DNA of 5,496 nucleotides from the NCBI GenBank assembly GCA_900554495.1, contig USHR01000122.1, positions 1 to 5,496 on the forward strand. Reading direction: 5' to 3'. Numbering within the stretch: position 1 is the first letter of the stretch; each line of letters starts with the position of its first letter. This DNA comes from an uncultured Collinsella sp. Its GTDB lineage: Bacteria > Actinomycetota > Coriobacteriia > Coriobacteriales > Coriobacteriaceae. Below, piece after piece: positions 1 to 5,496 of this stretch. The notes below the pieces were generated by a model. It was not told the origin of the DNA. It saw only the letters and a program-made list of their open reading frames with translations, and searched no databases. The translations under genes were made by a program, and so were the position numbers.

Positions 1-390
1 CAGCTGGGTGATATCGTCCATGCTTTTGGCCTGGTGAGTGTGCAGATCGATGTTGAGGGTGCGCTGCCTGAGGACGCGCGTGTCGCCGCCGCATTTTTGC
101 AGATTATCCGCGAGGCCTCGACCAATGCCACCAAGCATGCGCAGGCGCATCGGGTCCACGTGCGTCTGTGGCAGGAGGGGGCGGATGCTGGCGCCGTCGC
201 GCGCATGACGATTTCTAACGACGGGCCCCCGGCCCCCGTATCGTATCGCGAGGGAACGGGTATCCCAGGTATGAGGCATGTCGCGCAAGATCTGGGTGGC
301 AGCCTAGAGGTCCACGCCGCCCCGCCCTTTACGCTTGCGGTGTCCATCCCGCTTAACGCCAACGACACGTCCCAAAGGAGAAGCTCATGA
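1..390 (+). CDS. Sensor histidine kinase, C-terminal ATPase domain (5' truncated by window edge)
   Basis: This is the C-terminal 129 residues of a two-component sensor kinase; the frame is open from base 1, so the real start, the sensor region and the phospho-accepting histidine lie off the left edge. The visible part is an HATPase_c domain, which binds ATP to phosphorylate the kinase. Numbering from base 1, the N-box is E38-A-S-T-N42 followed by K45-H46-A, the G1 box is N73-D74-G75, and the G2 region is G85-T-G-I-P-G-M-R92 followed by a conserved L-G-G at 98-100. This layout is typical of the NarL-partner (NreB/DesK-like) kinases, which lack a separate F-box. The stop codon overlaps the start of the response regulator in ATGA, so the two are coupled and are probably cognate partners. 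A GTG at 34 could be taken as a start, but it lies inside the domain and is not credible. The signal sensed is unknown. Confidence 0.9.
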   Translation, partial: QLGDIVHAFGLVSVQIDVEGALPEDARVAAAFLQIIREASTNATKHAQAHRVHVRLWQEGADAGAVARMTISNDGPPAPVSYREGTGIPGMRHVAQDLGGSLEVHAAPPFTLAVSIPLNANDTSQRRSS

Positions 391-1010
391 TCCGCGTGTT
401 AATCGTCGAAGACCAGGCCATCCTGCGCGAGAGCCTGGCGCGCTCCGTTGGCGACCAGCCCGATATGACCGTTGTTTCCGCCATCGCCGATGCCTCCGAG
501 GCCTTGGGTGTCGCGCTCAAGGAGCGTCCGGACATGATACTGATGGACGTATGCACCGAGCATGATTCCAACGGCATCGTGGCGGCGGCGCGCATCAAGG
601 AGCAGCTGCCCGAGTGTCGCATCATTATCATGACCGGCATGCCCGAGATCACCTTTGTCGATCAGGCCCGTGAGGCGGGCGTCGATAGCTTTGTGTACAA
701 GAACGTCGGTATCGACGAGCTGTTCGCCGTGATGCGCTCCACGCTGGCGGGCTATTGCACGTTTCCCAAGCCGCCCGAGAGCATTTTTTCGGGCACGGCG
801 GCACTCGACGATGTCGAGCTGTCGATTTTGCGCCTTGCCTGCGAGGGCAAGAGCCGCCGCGAGATTGCGGCCGAGCTGTTTATGAGTGAGGGCACCATCA
901 AGCGCCGCATTTCTGAGATCCTGAGCAAGACCGGCTACGACAACATTATGCGTCTTGCCGTGCATGCGGTGACCGAAGGCAGCATCGTCCCCAATATGGA
1001 GCGCCCGTAG
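387..1010 (+). CDS. LuxR/NarL-family response regulator
   Basis: A 207-residue cytoplasmic DNA-binding response regulator. The receiver domain (about 1-120) shows the acidic pair E8-D9, phospho-acceptor D54 in I-L-M-D, switch residue T83 in I-M-T-G, and the conserved K105 in V-Y-K-N. A LuxR-type helix-turn-helix fills about 138-200, with the family pattern R-R-E-I-A-A-E-L-F-M-S-E-G-T-I-K-R-R-I-S-E-I-L. The length is normal for the family. The ATG at 387 is chosen because AAAGGAG (374-380) sits six bases upstream and because it overlaps the kinase stop (ATGA). The loop after D54 is unusual: D54-V-C-T-E-H-D-S-N-G lacks the usual M-P and is one residue longer than the common D-x-x-M-P-x-x-D-G form. 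I recall similar receivers in Firmicutes and Actinobacteria, so this is probably a subfamily trait. Target genes are unknown; autoregulation is possible but its promoter is outside the window. Confidence 0.95.
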   Translation: MIRVLIVEDQAILRESLARSVGDQPDMTVVSAIADASEALGVALKERPDMILMDVCTEHDSNGIVAAARIKEQLPECRIIIMTGMPEITFVDQAREAGVDSFVYKNVGIDELFAVMRSTLAGYCTFPKPPESIFSGTAALDDVELSILRLACEGKSRREIAAELFMSEGTIKRRISEILSKTGYDNIMRLAVHAVTEGSIVPNMERP

Positions 1011-1046
1011 TCGGTGCGCCGCCCGTGTTCCGGCGCCGTAAAGATA

Positions 1047-1085
1047 GGTCGCCCGCCGTTTCGCATCTAAAAACGGCGGGCGGCC
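1047..1085 (+). terminator. GC-rich hairpin, probable terminator of the two-component operon
   Basis: A perfect 12-bp stem (1050-1061 with 1071-1082) extends to 15 bp with one G-T pair (1047-1049 with 1083-1085), around a nine-base loop. It lies 37 bases after the response regulator stop. The run after it on the + strand (TGCTTGTA) has few T residues, so it is a weaker intrinsic terminator than the next hairpin. On the - strand it is followed by TATCTTTA, so it may also act as a backup for the opposite operon. Confidence 0.6.
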
Positions 1086-1110
1086 TGCTTGTATGGGCAG
1101 TGCTGTCGGC

Positions 1111-1151
1111 ATAAAAACGACGGGGCCGCAGGATCAACTCCTGCGGCCCCG
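1111..1151 (-). terminator. Rho-independent terminator of the four-gene operon
   Basis: A 13-bp perfect GC-rich stem (1121-1133 with 1139-1151) encloses a five-base loop. Read on the - strand it is followed after three bases by TTTTT (1117-1113), a classic intrinsic terminator. It starts 50 bases after the stop codon of the lipoprotein gene. On the + strand there is no T-run after it, so it serves mainly the - strand operon. With the neighbouring hairpin it fills the non-coding gap 1011-1201; I see nothing else there. Confidence 0.85.
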
Positions 1152-1201
1152 CCTGGTGTGCGCGGATATGTCCGCCAATCCGCGGCTGTCGGTGTCTGTC
1201 G

Positions 1202-2044
1202 CTACGCGATGGTCGCGGTGTAGGAAGCGACGTCCTCGTAGGAATCGGTCAGGTAGGCGTCGATGCCGATGGTCGTGTTGACCAGGTCGTCAAGGCTGTC
1301 AAGCTCGCCGCTCGAGAACGTGAACTCCTCGGTGGCGTTGGTGCCGGGCATCAGGTGAGCCGAGAACCAGGGTTCCTTCATGGTGCCGTTGACGTTGGTC
1401 TTGCCGGAAGGAGCGTAGAAGGTCAGGTCCTTGTCGCTCTTGTTGGTGATGTTGACGACAAAGCCGATATCGCCCCAGTCGTCCTTGAACTTCTCGGTGA
1501 TGGTGATGGTGCACAGATCGTCATCGGCGACGGTGACGGCGGGGGAGATTTCGACGTTCTGGACATCGTCGTCTTCGACGGCCTCATCGATCTCCTCTTC
1601 CTTCTCGGCCGCCTCGCGATCCTTCTTCACCGTGCCGGACAGGTCCTTGTCGGACTTGGTAAAGACAAGATTTCCGTCATCTTCTTCGAGGATGAGTTTG
1701 CCGTCCTTGAGCTTCATGTCATACGACTCGTCTTCGGCGGTGAGGGTTACGGTGGTGGCGTCCTTTGCCTCCCATTTAAGGTCGACGACTTCAAGGAACA
1801 GGTCGAGGGCACCTGTACCGTCCTCATCGAGAATCAGGACGCAGTGGACACCCCAATCCTCGAGCATCTTCATGTACTCATCGGTTAGCTCTTCGCCATC
1901 CACGGTTCCACCCGAGAGTTCCCAGCTGCCGACGAAGTTGGCCTTGGGGTCTTTGCCGCCGCCGCTGCAGCCCGTCAGGGCAAAGGCGAGCGCCAGGACG
2001 CATGTCAGAAATGCGAGTGCGGACTTTTTGAACGTTGTCTTCAT
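1202..2044 (-). CDS. Two-domain lipoprotein (lipocalin-like plus DUF4352/DUF5067-like C-terminal domain)
   Basis: A 280-residue exported lipoprotein. The N-terminus has a charged start (K2, K6, K7), a hydrophobic stretch (8-22) and a lipobox L23-T-G-C26, so C26 should be lipidated and the protein anchored on the outer face of the membrane. A G/S/K spacer follows. Residues about 36-135 (G39-S-W41 start, then alternating strands with D-E-D-G-T-G) look like the small lipocalin-like beta domains common in Gram-positive lipoproteins. Residues 141-160 form a strongly acidic linker rich in E and D. Residues about 165-280 (F-V-V-N-I-T-N-K-S and later beta strands) resemble the Ig-like DUF4352/DUF5067 class. 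Neither domain has recognisable catalytic residues, and the domain names are from pattern memory only. The start is fixed by AAAGGAGG (2057-2050), five bases from ATG. It is last in the operon, 81 bases after the SPFH gene, and directly precedes the terminator. A ligand-binding or sensing role is possible but not shown. Confidence 0.88.
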   Translation of the reverse strand: MKTTFKKSALAFLTCVLALAFALTGCSGGGKDPKANFVGSWELSGGTVDGEELTDEYMKMLEDWGVHCVLILDEDGTGALDLFLEVVDLKWEAKDATTVTLTAEDESYDMKLKDGKLILEEDDGNLVFTKSDKDLSGTVKKDREAAEKEEEIDEAVEDDDVQNVEISPAVTVADDDLCTITITEKFKDDWGDIGFVVNITNKSDKDLTFYAPSGKTNVNGTMKEPWFSAHLMPGTNATEEFTFSSGELDSLDDLVNTTIGIDAYLTDSYEDVASYTATIA

Positions 2045-2083
2045 GGTGTCCTCCTTTATCGAACGAAACCCATAGAAGCAAAT

Positions 2084-2106
2084 GCGGGGGTGGCGGACCT
2101 CCCCGC
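2084..2106 (-). other. Intergenic hairpin between SPFH gene and lipoprotein gene
   Basis: GCGGGG (2084-2089) pairs with CCCCGC (2101-2106) around an 11-base loop; alternative pairing of GGCGG (2092-2096) with CCGCC (2103-2107) is also possible. On the - strand it is followed by ATTTGCTTCT, a weak T-rich run. It could be a leaky terminator that lowers lipoprotein expression relative to the upstream genes, or a mRNA-end stabiliser. No convincing promoter was seen in this 81-base gap. Confidence 0.35.
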
Positions 2107-2125
2107 CAATTACCGGATAGAGGGG

Positions 2126-3361
2126 CTAGGGCCTGGGCGTTCCGCAGTTGCTGCAGAACTTGCCGCCGTTTTCGCTGCCGCAGTTGGGGCAGAACCACTT
2201 GGCCGGTGCCGGGGCGGGTGCGGGACTACCGCACTCGGAGCAGAACTTGCCGGTGTTGGTGGCGCCGCAGCTGCAGGTCCACGTGCCGGCCGCAGGTGCG
2301 GCGACAGGAGCCGGGGCGGGTGCCGGAGCCGGCTGCGGGGCAGCCTGCTGCTGTGCCTGACCGGCGGCGAACAGCTGGCTAGCGTTCATGCCGCCCATGC
2401 CACCTGCCATGCCCATGCCCATAAAGCCTGCCATCGCGCCGTTGGGGTTGGCCGCTGCCGCGCGCATCGCGTCGCTCTGGGCGCTGGCGATGTTGGCTGC
2501 TGCCATGGTGGGATCGCGCATGACCGCGGCCTTCTGCAGGTCCTTGATCATCTGCTCGTCTTCTTGCGAGGCGGCGATGGAGTTAACGCCAAAGCTCACG
2601 ATCTCGACGCCGCGCAGATCGCGCCAGTCGGCGGAGAGGACCTCGTTGAGCGCGCGGGCGAGCTCGGTGGTGTGACCGGGGATAGCGCTGTAGCGGATGC
2701 CCATCTCCGAAATCTTGGCAAAGGCGGGCTGCAGGGCGGTGAGCAGCTCGGACTTAAGCTGGCTGTCGATCTTGTCGCGCGTATAGCTATCGGTCACGTT
2801 GCCGCACACATTGGTGTAGAACAGCAGCGGGTTGGTGATACGGTACGAATACTCGCCGTTGCAGCGAACGGAGATGTCGACATCCAGACCGATATTGTTG
2901 TCGACTACGCGGAAGGGCACGGGAGAGGCGGTGCCGTACTTGTTGCCGATGATCTCCTTGGTGTTGATGAAGTAGACGCGCTGGTCCTTGCCCGCGTCGC
3001 CGCCAAAGGTAAAGCGGCTGCCGATATTGGCGAAGGTCTCCTTGATGGAGTCGCCCAGGTTGCCGCTGAAGACACTCGGCTCGCTGCCGGTGTCAAAGAC
3101 AAACTCGCCAGGCTCCAGCGCAACCTCGATGATCTTGCCGTTTTGCACCACGAGCATGCCCTGGCCGTCGTTGACGGCGATGACGGAGCCGTTGGAGATG
3201 ACGTTGTCCTCGCCGCGCGTGTTGGAGCTGCGGCCGCCGGTGCGCTTGCTGCCCTTGCAGGCCAAGACGTCAGCGGGCATCGATTCGCAGTAGATAAATT
3301 CCTTCCACTGGTCGGCCATGACGCCGCCGGCAGCGCCCAATCCAGCTTTCAAGAGTCCCAT
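2126..3361 (-). CDS. SPFH-domain 'virion core protein'-like protein (YdjI-like) with two C-terminal zinc ribbons
   Basis: A 411-residue cytoplasmic protein of the SPFH (stomatin/prohibitin/flotillin) group, COG4260-like, close to B. subtilis YdjI. The SPFH region spans about 20-280, with stretches I recognise from the family such as A-D-Q-W-K-E-F, R-F-T-F-G-G-D and T-N-V-C-G-N-V. A helical region (about 270-304) leads to a Met/Gly-rich stretch (308-325) and a Gln/Pro/Ala linker (335-358). Two zinc ribbons end the protein: C363-x-C365...C374-x2-C377 and C391-x2-C394...C403-x2-C406. There is no transmembrane segment, so it must be recruited to the membrane by a partner, plausibly the YdjG-like protein encoded 48 bases upstream. 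In B. subtilis, YdjI is reported to connect PspA to the membrane; PspA is not visible here. ATG 3361 is preferred over M15 because the family N-terminus is conserved from M1 and AAAGGA (3375-3370) lies eight bases upstream. The role in this organism is inferred. Confidence 0.93.
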   Translation of the reverse strand: MGLLKAGLGAAGGVMADQWKEFIYCESMPADVLACKGSKRTGGRSSNTRGEDNVISNGSVIAVNDGQGMLVVQNGKIIEVALEPGEFVFDTGSEPSVFSGNLGDSIKETFANIGSRFTFGGDAGKDQRVYFINTKEIIGNKYGTASPVPFRVVDNNIGLDVDISVRCNGEYSYRITNPLLFYTNVCGNVTDSYTRDKIDSQLKSELLTALQPAFAKISEMGIRYSAIPGHTTELARALNEVLSADWRDLRGVEIVSFGVNSIAASQEDEQMIKDLQKAAVMRDPTMAAANIASAQSDAMRAAAANPNGAMAGFMGMGMAGGMGGMNASQLFAAGQAQQQAAPQPAPAPAPAPVAAPAAGTWTCSCGATNTGKFCSECGSPAPAPAPAKWFCPNCGSENGGKFCSNCGTPRP

Positions 3362-3409
3362 GGTGATCTTCCTTTCTCGTCAAAGGCCGGGTGGTATTGG
3401 TCAGAATGG

Positions 3410-4732
3410 CTAATCGTCCTTGTTGTCCTTCATGACAACGGTGGTCTCGGTGTGGCTGAAGGCGTCGTGCTTCTCGGTCAGGTCGAGCTCGCCACAGTAG
3501 CAATCGGCGTGGGTGGCCTCGTTGGCCGTCTTGAGCTGGCTCACCAGCAGCACGTCTGCGATGACCACGATGATCAACGGCGCGACGATGTTGATGAGGA
3601 TGCCCTCGACGTCAAAAGTGAGGTAGTCCGGATCGAAGGCATTCCCACCCATAAAGAGAATCTGGGAGAGGACAAACCCGATCACAAAGAACAGCACCGA
3701 GGCGATGGCGAGCTTGGGCTTGGAGCAGGGGAGCTCGCCGACCATGCGACCGGTCTGGCCGTTCATGGCAAACAGATAACTCTTGCCGTTCCACGAGGTG
3801 GAAAGCATCCACACGGGGAACAGGGCGTAGTCGCTGTCTTCCCAGGTGTAGTCGAGCTGCTTGCTTTCGACCGTAGCGTCGTCATACTCGTCGACGACGG
3901 TCTCGCGCAGGGCCGAAATCGTACTTTCTTCCATACGACGTTCGGCGCGCGCCTTGCAGGTTTCGCAATCCTCGTCATAGCGGTTGGCGATGTAGCCGGG
4001 CATATACGCGACCGAAAACGGGCGCAGCGCGTCGTAGTCAAACGGCTCGATGGCATCCATGTGGCCGTCGGGCATCTTGGACGATCCGTCGACGGGCACG
4101 CGCTTAAACGAGATATTGCCCTTACGGTAGGCATCGTAGTGGTCGGTGGTCGTTACAGTGCGGTCGGATTCCTCAGTCACGGTCTCGTTGGTCGCGTCAA
4201 AGTGCACTTCGCCGTCAACGCGGGCGCCGTAGAGCCAAAACGGCACGTAGACACCTTGGACCTCGTCGATGTGGTTGCCGGTGACAAAGCTCTTGGGCAG
4301 TAGGATCTTGCCCTTGTAGTGCCCCTTGAGTGCGGCCATAACGTCGTCGCGCTCGAGCTTAAACGGGATCACCAGGTCGGGTGAGAAATCGCCCGAGAGC
4401 TGGCCGGGTGCCACGGCGGGGTTGCCGCAGTACGGACAGGTGGTGACGGCGACGGTGCCGTCCGAGACCAGCTCGGCACCGCACGACGAGCAGATGTAGC
4501 TGGCGTTTTGAGCCAGCTCCTGCACGGCATCGTCGACAGCAGGCTTGGGGGCCGCGGCTGCGGCATCGGCTTTGGCATCTGCCTTGTCCTGGCGTTCGCG
4601 ATAGAGGGCCTCGACTTCTTCGACTTCAAAACGCGAATCGCAGTAGTCGCAGACGAGCTTTTGCTCGGCACTGGCAAAGTGAAGGGGGCCGCCACACGCG
4701 GGGCACTGATAGTTGACGCTCTCGAAGGCCAT
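3410..4732 (-). CDS. YdjG-like membrane protein with two N-terminal TFIIB-type zinc ribbons
   Basis: A 440-residue membrane protein. Ribbon 1 is C10-x2-C13...C28-x2-C31 and ribbon 2 is C81-x2-C84...C99-x2-C102, separated by a charged Ala/Lys/Asp-rich helix (about 38-75). A long soluble region (about 110-335) follows, with L-V-I-P-F-K-L and Y-V-P-F-W-L-Y, motifs I associate with the 'TFIIB-type zinc ribbon' proteins sometimes mis-named as primosomal helicase N'. Two hydrophobic segments (341-360 and 377-397) form a membrane hairpin, with a polar tail (400-440). Both ends should be cytoplasmic. Extra cysteines occur as C256-x2-C259 before the hairpin and C411-Y-C413 after it. The start at ATG 4732 has GGAAAGGA (4746-4739) six bases upstream. 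It sits 24 bases after the DUF4428 gene and 48 before the SPFH gene. By analogy with B. subtilis YdjG it may anchor the SPFH partner at the membrane. No helicase motifs are present. Confidence 0.9.
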   Translation of the reverse strand: MAFESVNYQCPACGGPLHFASAEQKLVCDYCDSRFEVEEVEALYRERQDKADAKADAAAAAPKPAVDDAVQELAQNASYICSSCGAELVSDGTVAVTTCPYCGNPAVAPGQLSGDFSPDLVIPFKLERDDVMAALKGHYKGKILLPKSFVTGNHIDEVQGVYVPFWLYGARVDGEVHFDATNETVTEESDRTVTTTDHYDAYRKGNISFKRVPVDGSSKMPDGHMDAIEPFDYDALRPFSVAYMPGYIANRYDEDCETCKARAERRMEESTISALRETVVDEYDDATVESKQLDYTWEDSDYALFPVWMLSTSWNGKSYLFAMNGQTGRMVGELPCSKPKLAIASVLFFVIGFVLSQILFMGGNAFDPDYLTFDVEGILINIVAPLIIVVIADVLLVSQLKTANEATHADCYCGELDLTEKHDAFSHTETTVVMKDNKDD

Positions 4733-4756
4733 GATCGGTCCTTTCCGTGCCGGAGG

Positions 4757-5494
4757 CTATGCGCCGATGGCGCCACCACAGTATTCGCAGCGCCCACTGG
4801 CATCGGGAATGGTGGTTGCACCGCAGAAGGGGCAGGTGACCGCGGTCTTGGGGGCCTTGGCGGCCACGACGCTGTCGCGCGTCTCCTGGCGCAGCTGCAT
4901 CAGCGCGTCGCGGACCTCGGTTGCCTGGCGCTTGGCCTCGCGGTATTCGATGGAACCGCGCTGATCGATGGCGGAGTCGTTCACGCGCAGGTTGATCTCG
5001 GTAAAGTACGGCGTGTTGACGTGGATGGTCAGATTAAAGTCGTAATCCAGGTCGTAGCGCGGCGGGTTGTAGCTCTCGCGCTCGCCGTCCTTGGTCTCGC
5101 GATAGATTTCGGTGCGATGCTCGTCGATATCCATATCGCAGCCGAGTACCTGTGAGAACTCGATGATGTCGGGATTGGCGTCGCGCCAGCGGCTCTGCGA
5201 GGTAATGATCAGCAGGCCCGCGTCTTCGTCGAGCATGATGTTGGTGCGCCCGGCAGAGAGCGTGCGCGTGGGGTTGAACGAGGCCAGGCGCTCGGCATTG
5301 GCCTCGCGGTAGGCGAGTTGCTCGCGGATATCGTCCGCGGTGCTGGAACGATAGCCGCCAAAGAAGGGGGAGAGCTTGCCGACGCACTCTTTGCACAGGT
5401 AGCCTTCGTTGATCTTGGTCTTTCCCAAAAGTCCCAGCTCGGTACCGCAAATCGCGCACTCTTTCTTCTCGAACATCTTGTCAAAGAAGCCCAT
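4757..5494 (-). CDS. DUF4428-domain protein with zinc ribbons at both ends
   Basis: A 245-residue soluble protein. The N-terminus M-G-F-F-D-K-M-F, followed by C13-x2-C16 and C34-x2-C37, matches the DUF4428 zinc-binding domain as I remember it, including the G-L-L-G after the first cysteine pair. A central region (about 70-180) with beta-rich spacing (T-N-I-M-L-D-E-D-A-G-L-L-I-I-T) may be a PH-like domain, as often follows DUF4428; this is inference. A helical stretch (185-213) leads to a C-terminal ribbon C221-x2-C224...C236-x2-C239 that resembles those of the two downstream proteins. No signal peptide or transmembrane segment is seen. ATG 5494 is two bases from the window end, so its ribosome binding site cannot be checked; it is supported by the conserved DUF4428 N-terminus. 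It is the first visible gene of the operon, though others may lie upstream. Its biochemical function is unknown; a membrane-surface or adaptor role with the SPFH and YdjG-like proteins is a guess. Confidence 0.88.
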   Translation of the reverse strand: MGFFDKMFEKKECAICGTELGLLGKTKINEGYLCKECVGKLSPFFGGYRSSTADDIREQLAYREANAERLASFNPTRTLSAGRTNIMLDEDAGLLIITSQSRWRDANPDIIEFSQVLGCDMDIDEHRTEIYRETKDGERESYNPPRYDLDYDFNLTIHVNTPYFTEINLRVNDSAIDQRGSIEYREAKRQATEVRDALMQLRQETRDSVVAAKAPKTAVTCPFCGATTIPDASGRCEYCGGAIGA

Positions 5495-5496
5495 GG

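Noticed and set aside
399..1112. A 237-codon open frame on the - strand
   Set aside because: It is antisense to a response regulator with all key residues intact, and it runs through the terminator hairpin.
1355..2075. Two open frames on the + strand opposite the lipoprotein
   Set aside because: Both are Ser- or Val/Asp-rich shadows of a gene with a good signal peptide, lipobox and ribosome binding site.
2045..2090. Possible promoter for the lipoprotein (TTTGCT with 17-base spacing to ATAAAG on the - strand)
   Set aside because: The -35 match is poor and the supposed -10 overlaps the ribosome binding site, leaving no room for a leader.
2208..2323. Direct 14-base repeat (2208-2221 and 2310-2323)
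   Set aside because: Both copies encode Pro-Ala linker sequence beside the zinc ribbons of the SPFH protein; coding low complexity explains them, with no sign of a mobile element or array.
2090..4303. A 737-codon open frame on the + strand
   Set aside because: It lies antisense to the SPFH and YdjG-like genes, spans both of them plus their gap, has a low-complexity Gly/Ala/Val/Asp composition expected from the antisense of GC-rich coding DNA, and has no recognisable domain.
3410..4732. Replication/helicase function often attached by name to this family
   Set aside because: There are no Walker or helicase motifs; the similarity is only to zinc ribbons, and the protein carries two membrane segments.
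4508..5155. A 215-codon open frame on the + strand
   Set aside because: It is antisense to the YdjG-like and DUF4428 genes, whose zinc-binding motifs clearly mark the coding strand; its composition is typical of an antisense shadow.
1..5496. CRISPR arrays, tRNA or rRNA genes, insertion sequences, phage attachment sites
   Set aside because: No regularly spaced repeats, no cloverleaf-like structures, no transposase or terminal inverted repeats were seen; nearly all bases are explained by six ordinary genes.

Overview
The window is GC-rich and densely coded. It reads like a chromosome segment from a high-GC Gram-positive gut-type bacterium, most likely a member of the Coriobacteriia such as Collinsella or a relative. 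That placement is inferred from base composition, strong AAAGGAGG-type ribosome binding sites, a lipoprotein signal peptide and the protein families present. No marker gene here proves it.

Left part (1-1010, + strand): the 3' end of a NarL/DesK-type sensor histidine kinase, cut by the window edge, overlaps by four bases (ATGA) with a LuxR/NarL-family response regulator. The two form a translationally coupled two-component system whose signal and targets cannot be read from this window. Positions 1011-1201 are non-coding and hold two strong GC-rich hairpins that separate the two convergent transcription units.

Right part (5494-1202, - strand): four genes run in the same direction with gaps of 24, 48 and 81 bases, so they probably form one operon. 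In transcription order they are: (1) a DUF4428-type protein with a zinc ribbon at each end; (2) a two-ribbon, two-transmembrane protein resembling Bacillus subtilis YdjG; (3) an SPFH-domain 'virion core protein'-like protein resembling B. subtilis YdjI, with two C-terminal zinc ribbons; (4) a two-domain lipoprotein. The operon ends in a clear rho-independent terminator. Its promoter and any genes upstream of 5496 lie outside the window.

From memory of the literature, B. subtilis YdjG, YdjH and YdjI link the phage-shock protein PspA to the membrane. By analogy this operon may encode a membrane-associated scaffold for envelope stress, with the lipoprotein as a possible outside component. No PspA or YdjH homologue is visible here. 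The families themselves are known; the most interesting points are the company they keep (DUF4428 protein plus lipoprotein), the concentration of six zinc ribbons in three neighbouring proteins, and a possible extra cysteine site in the YdjG-like protein.
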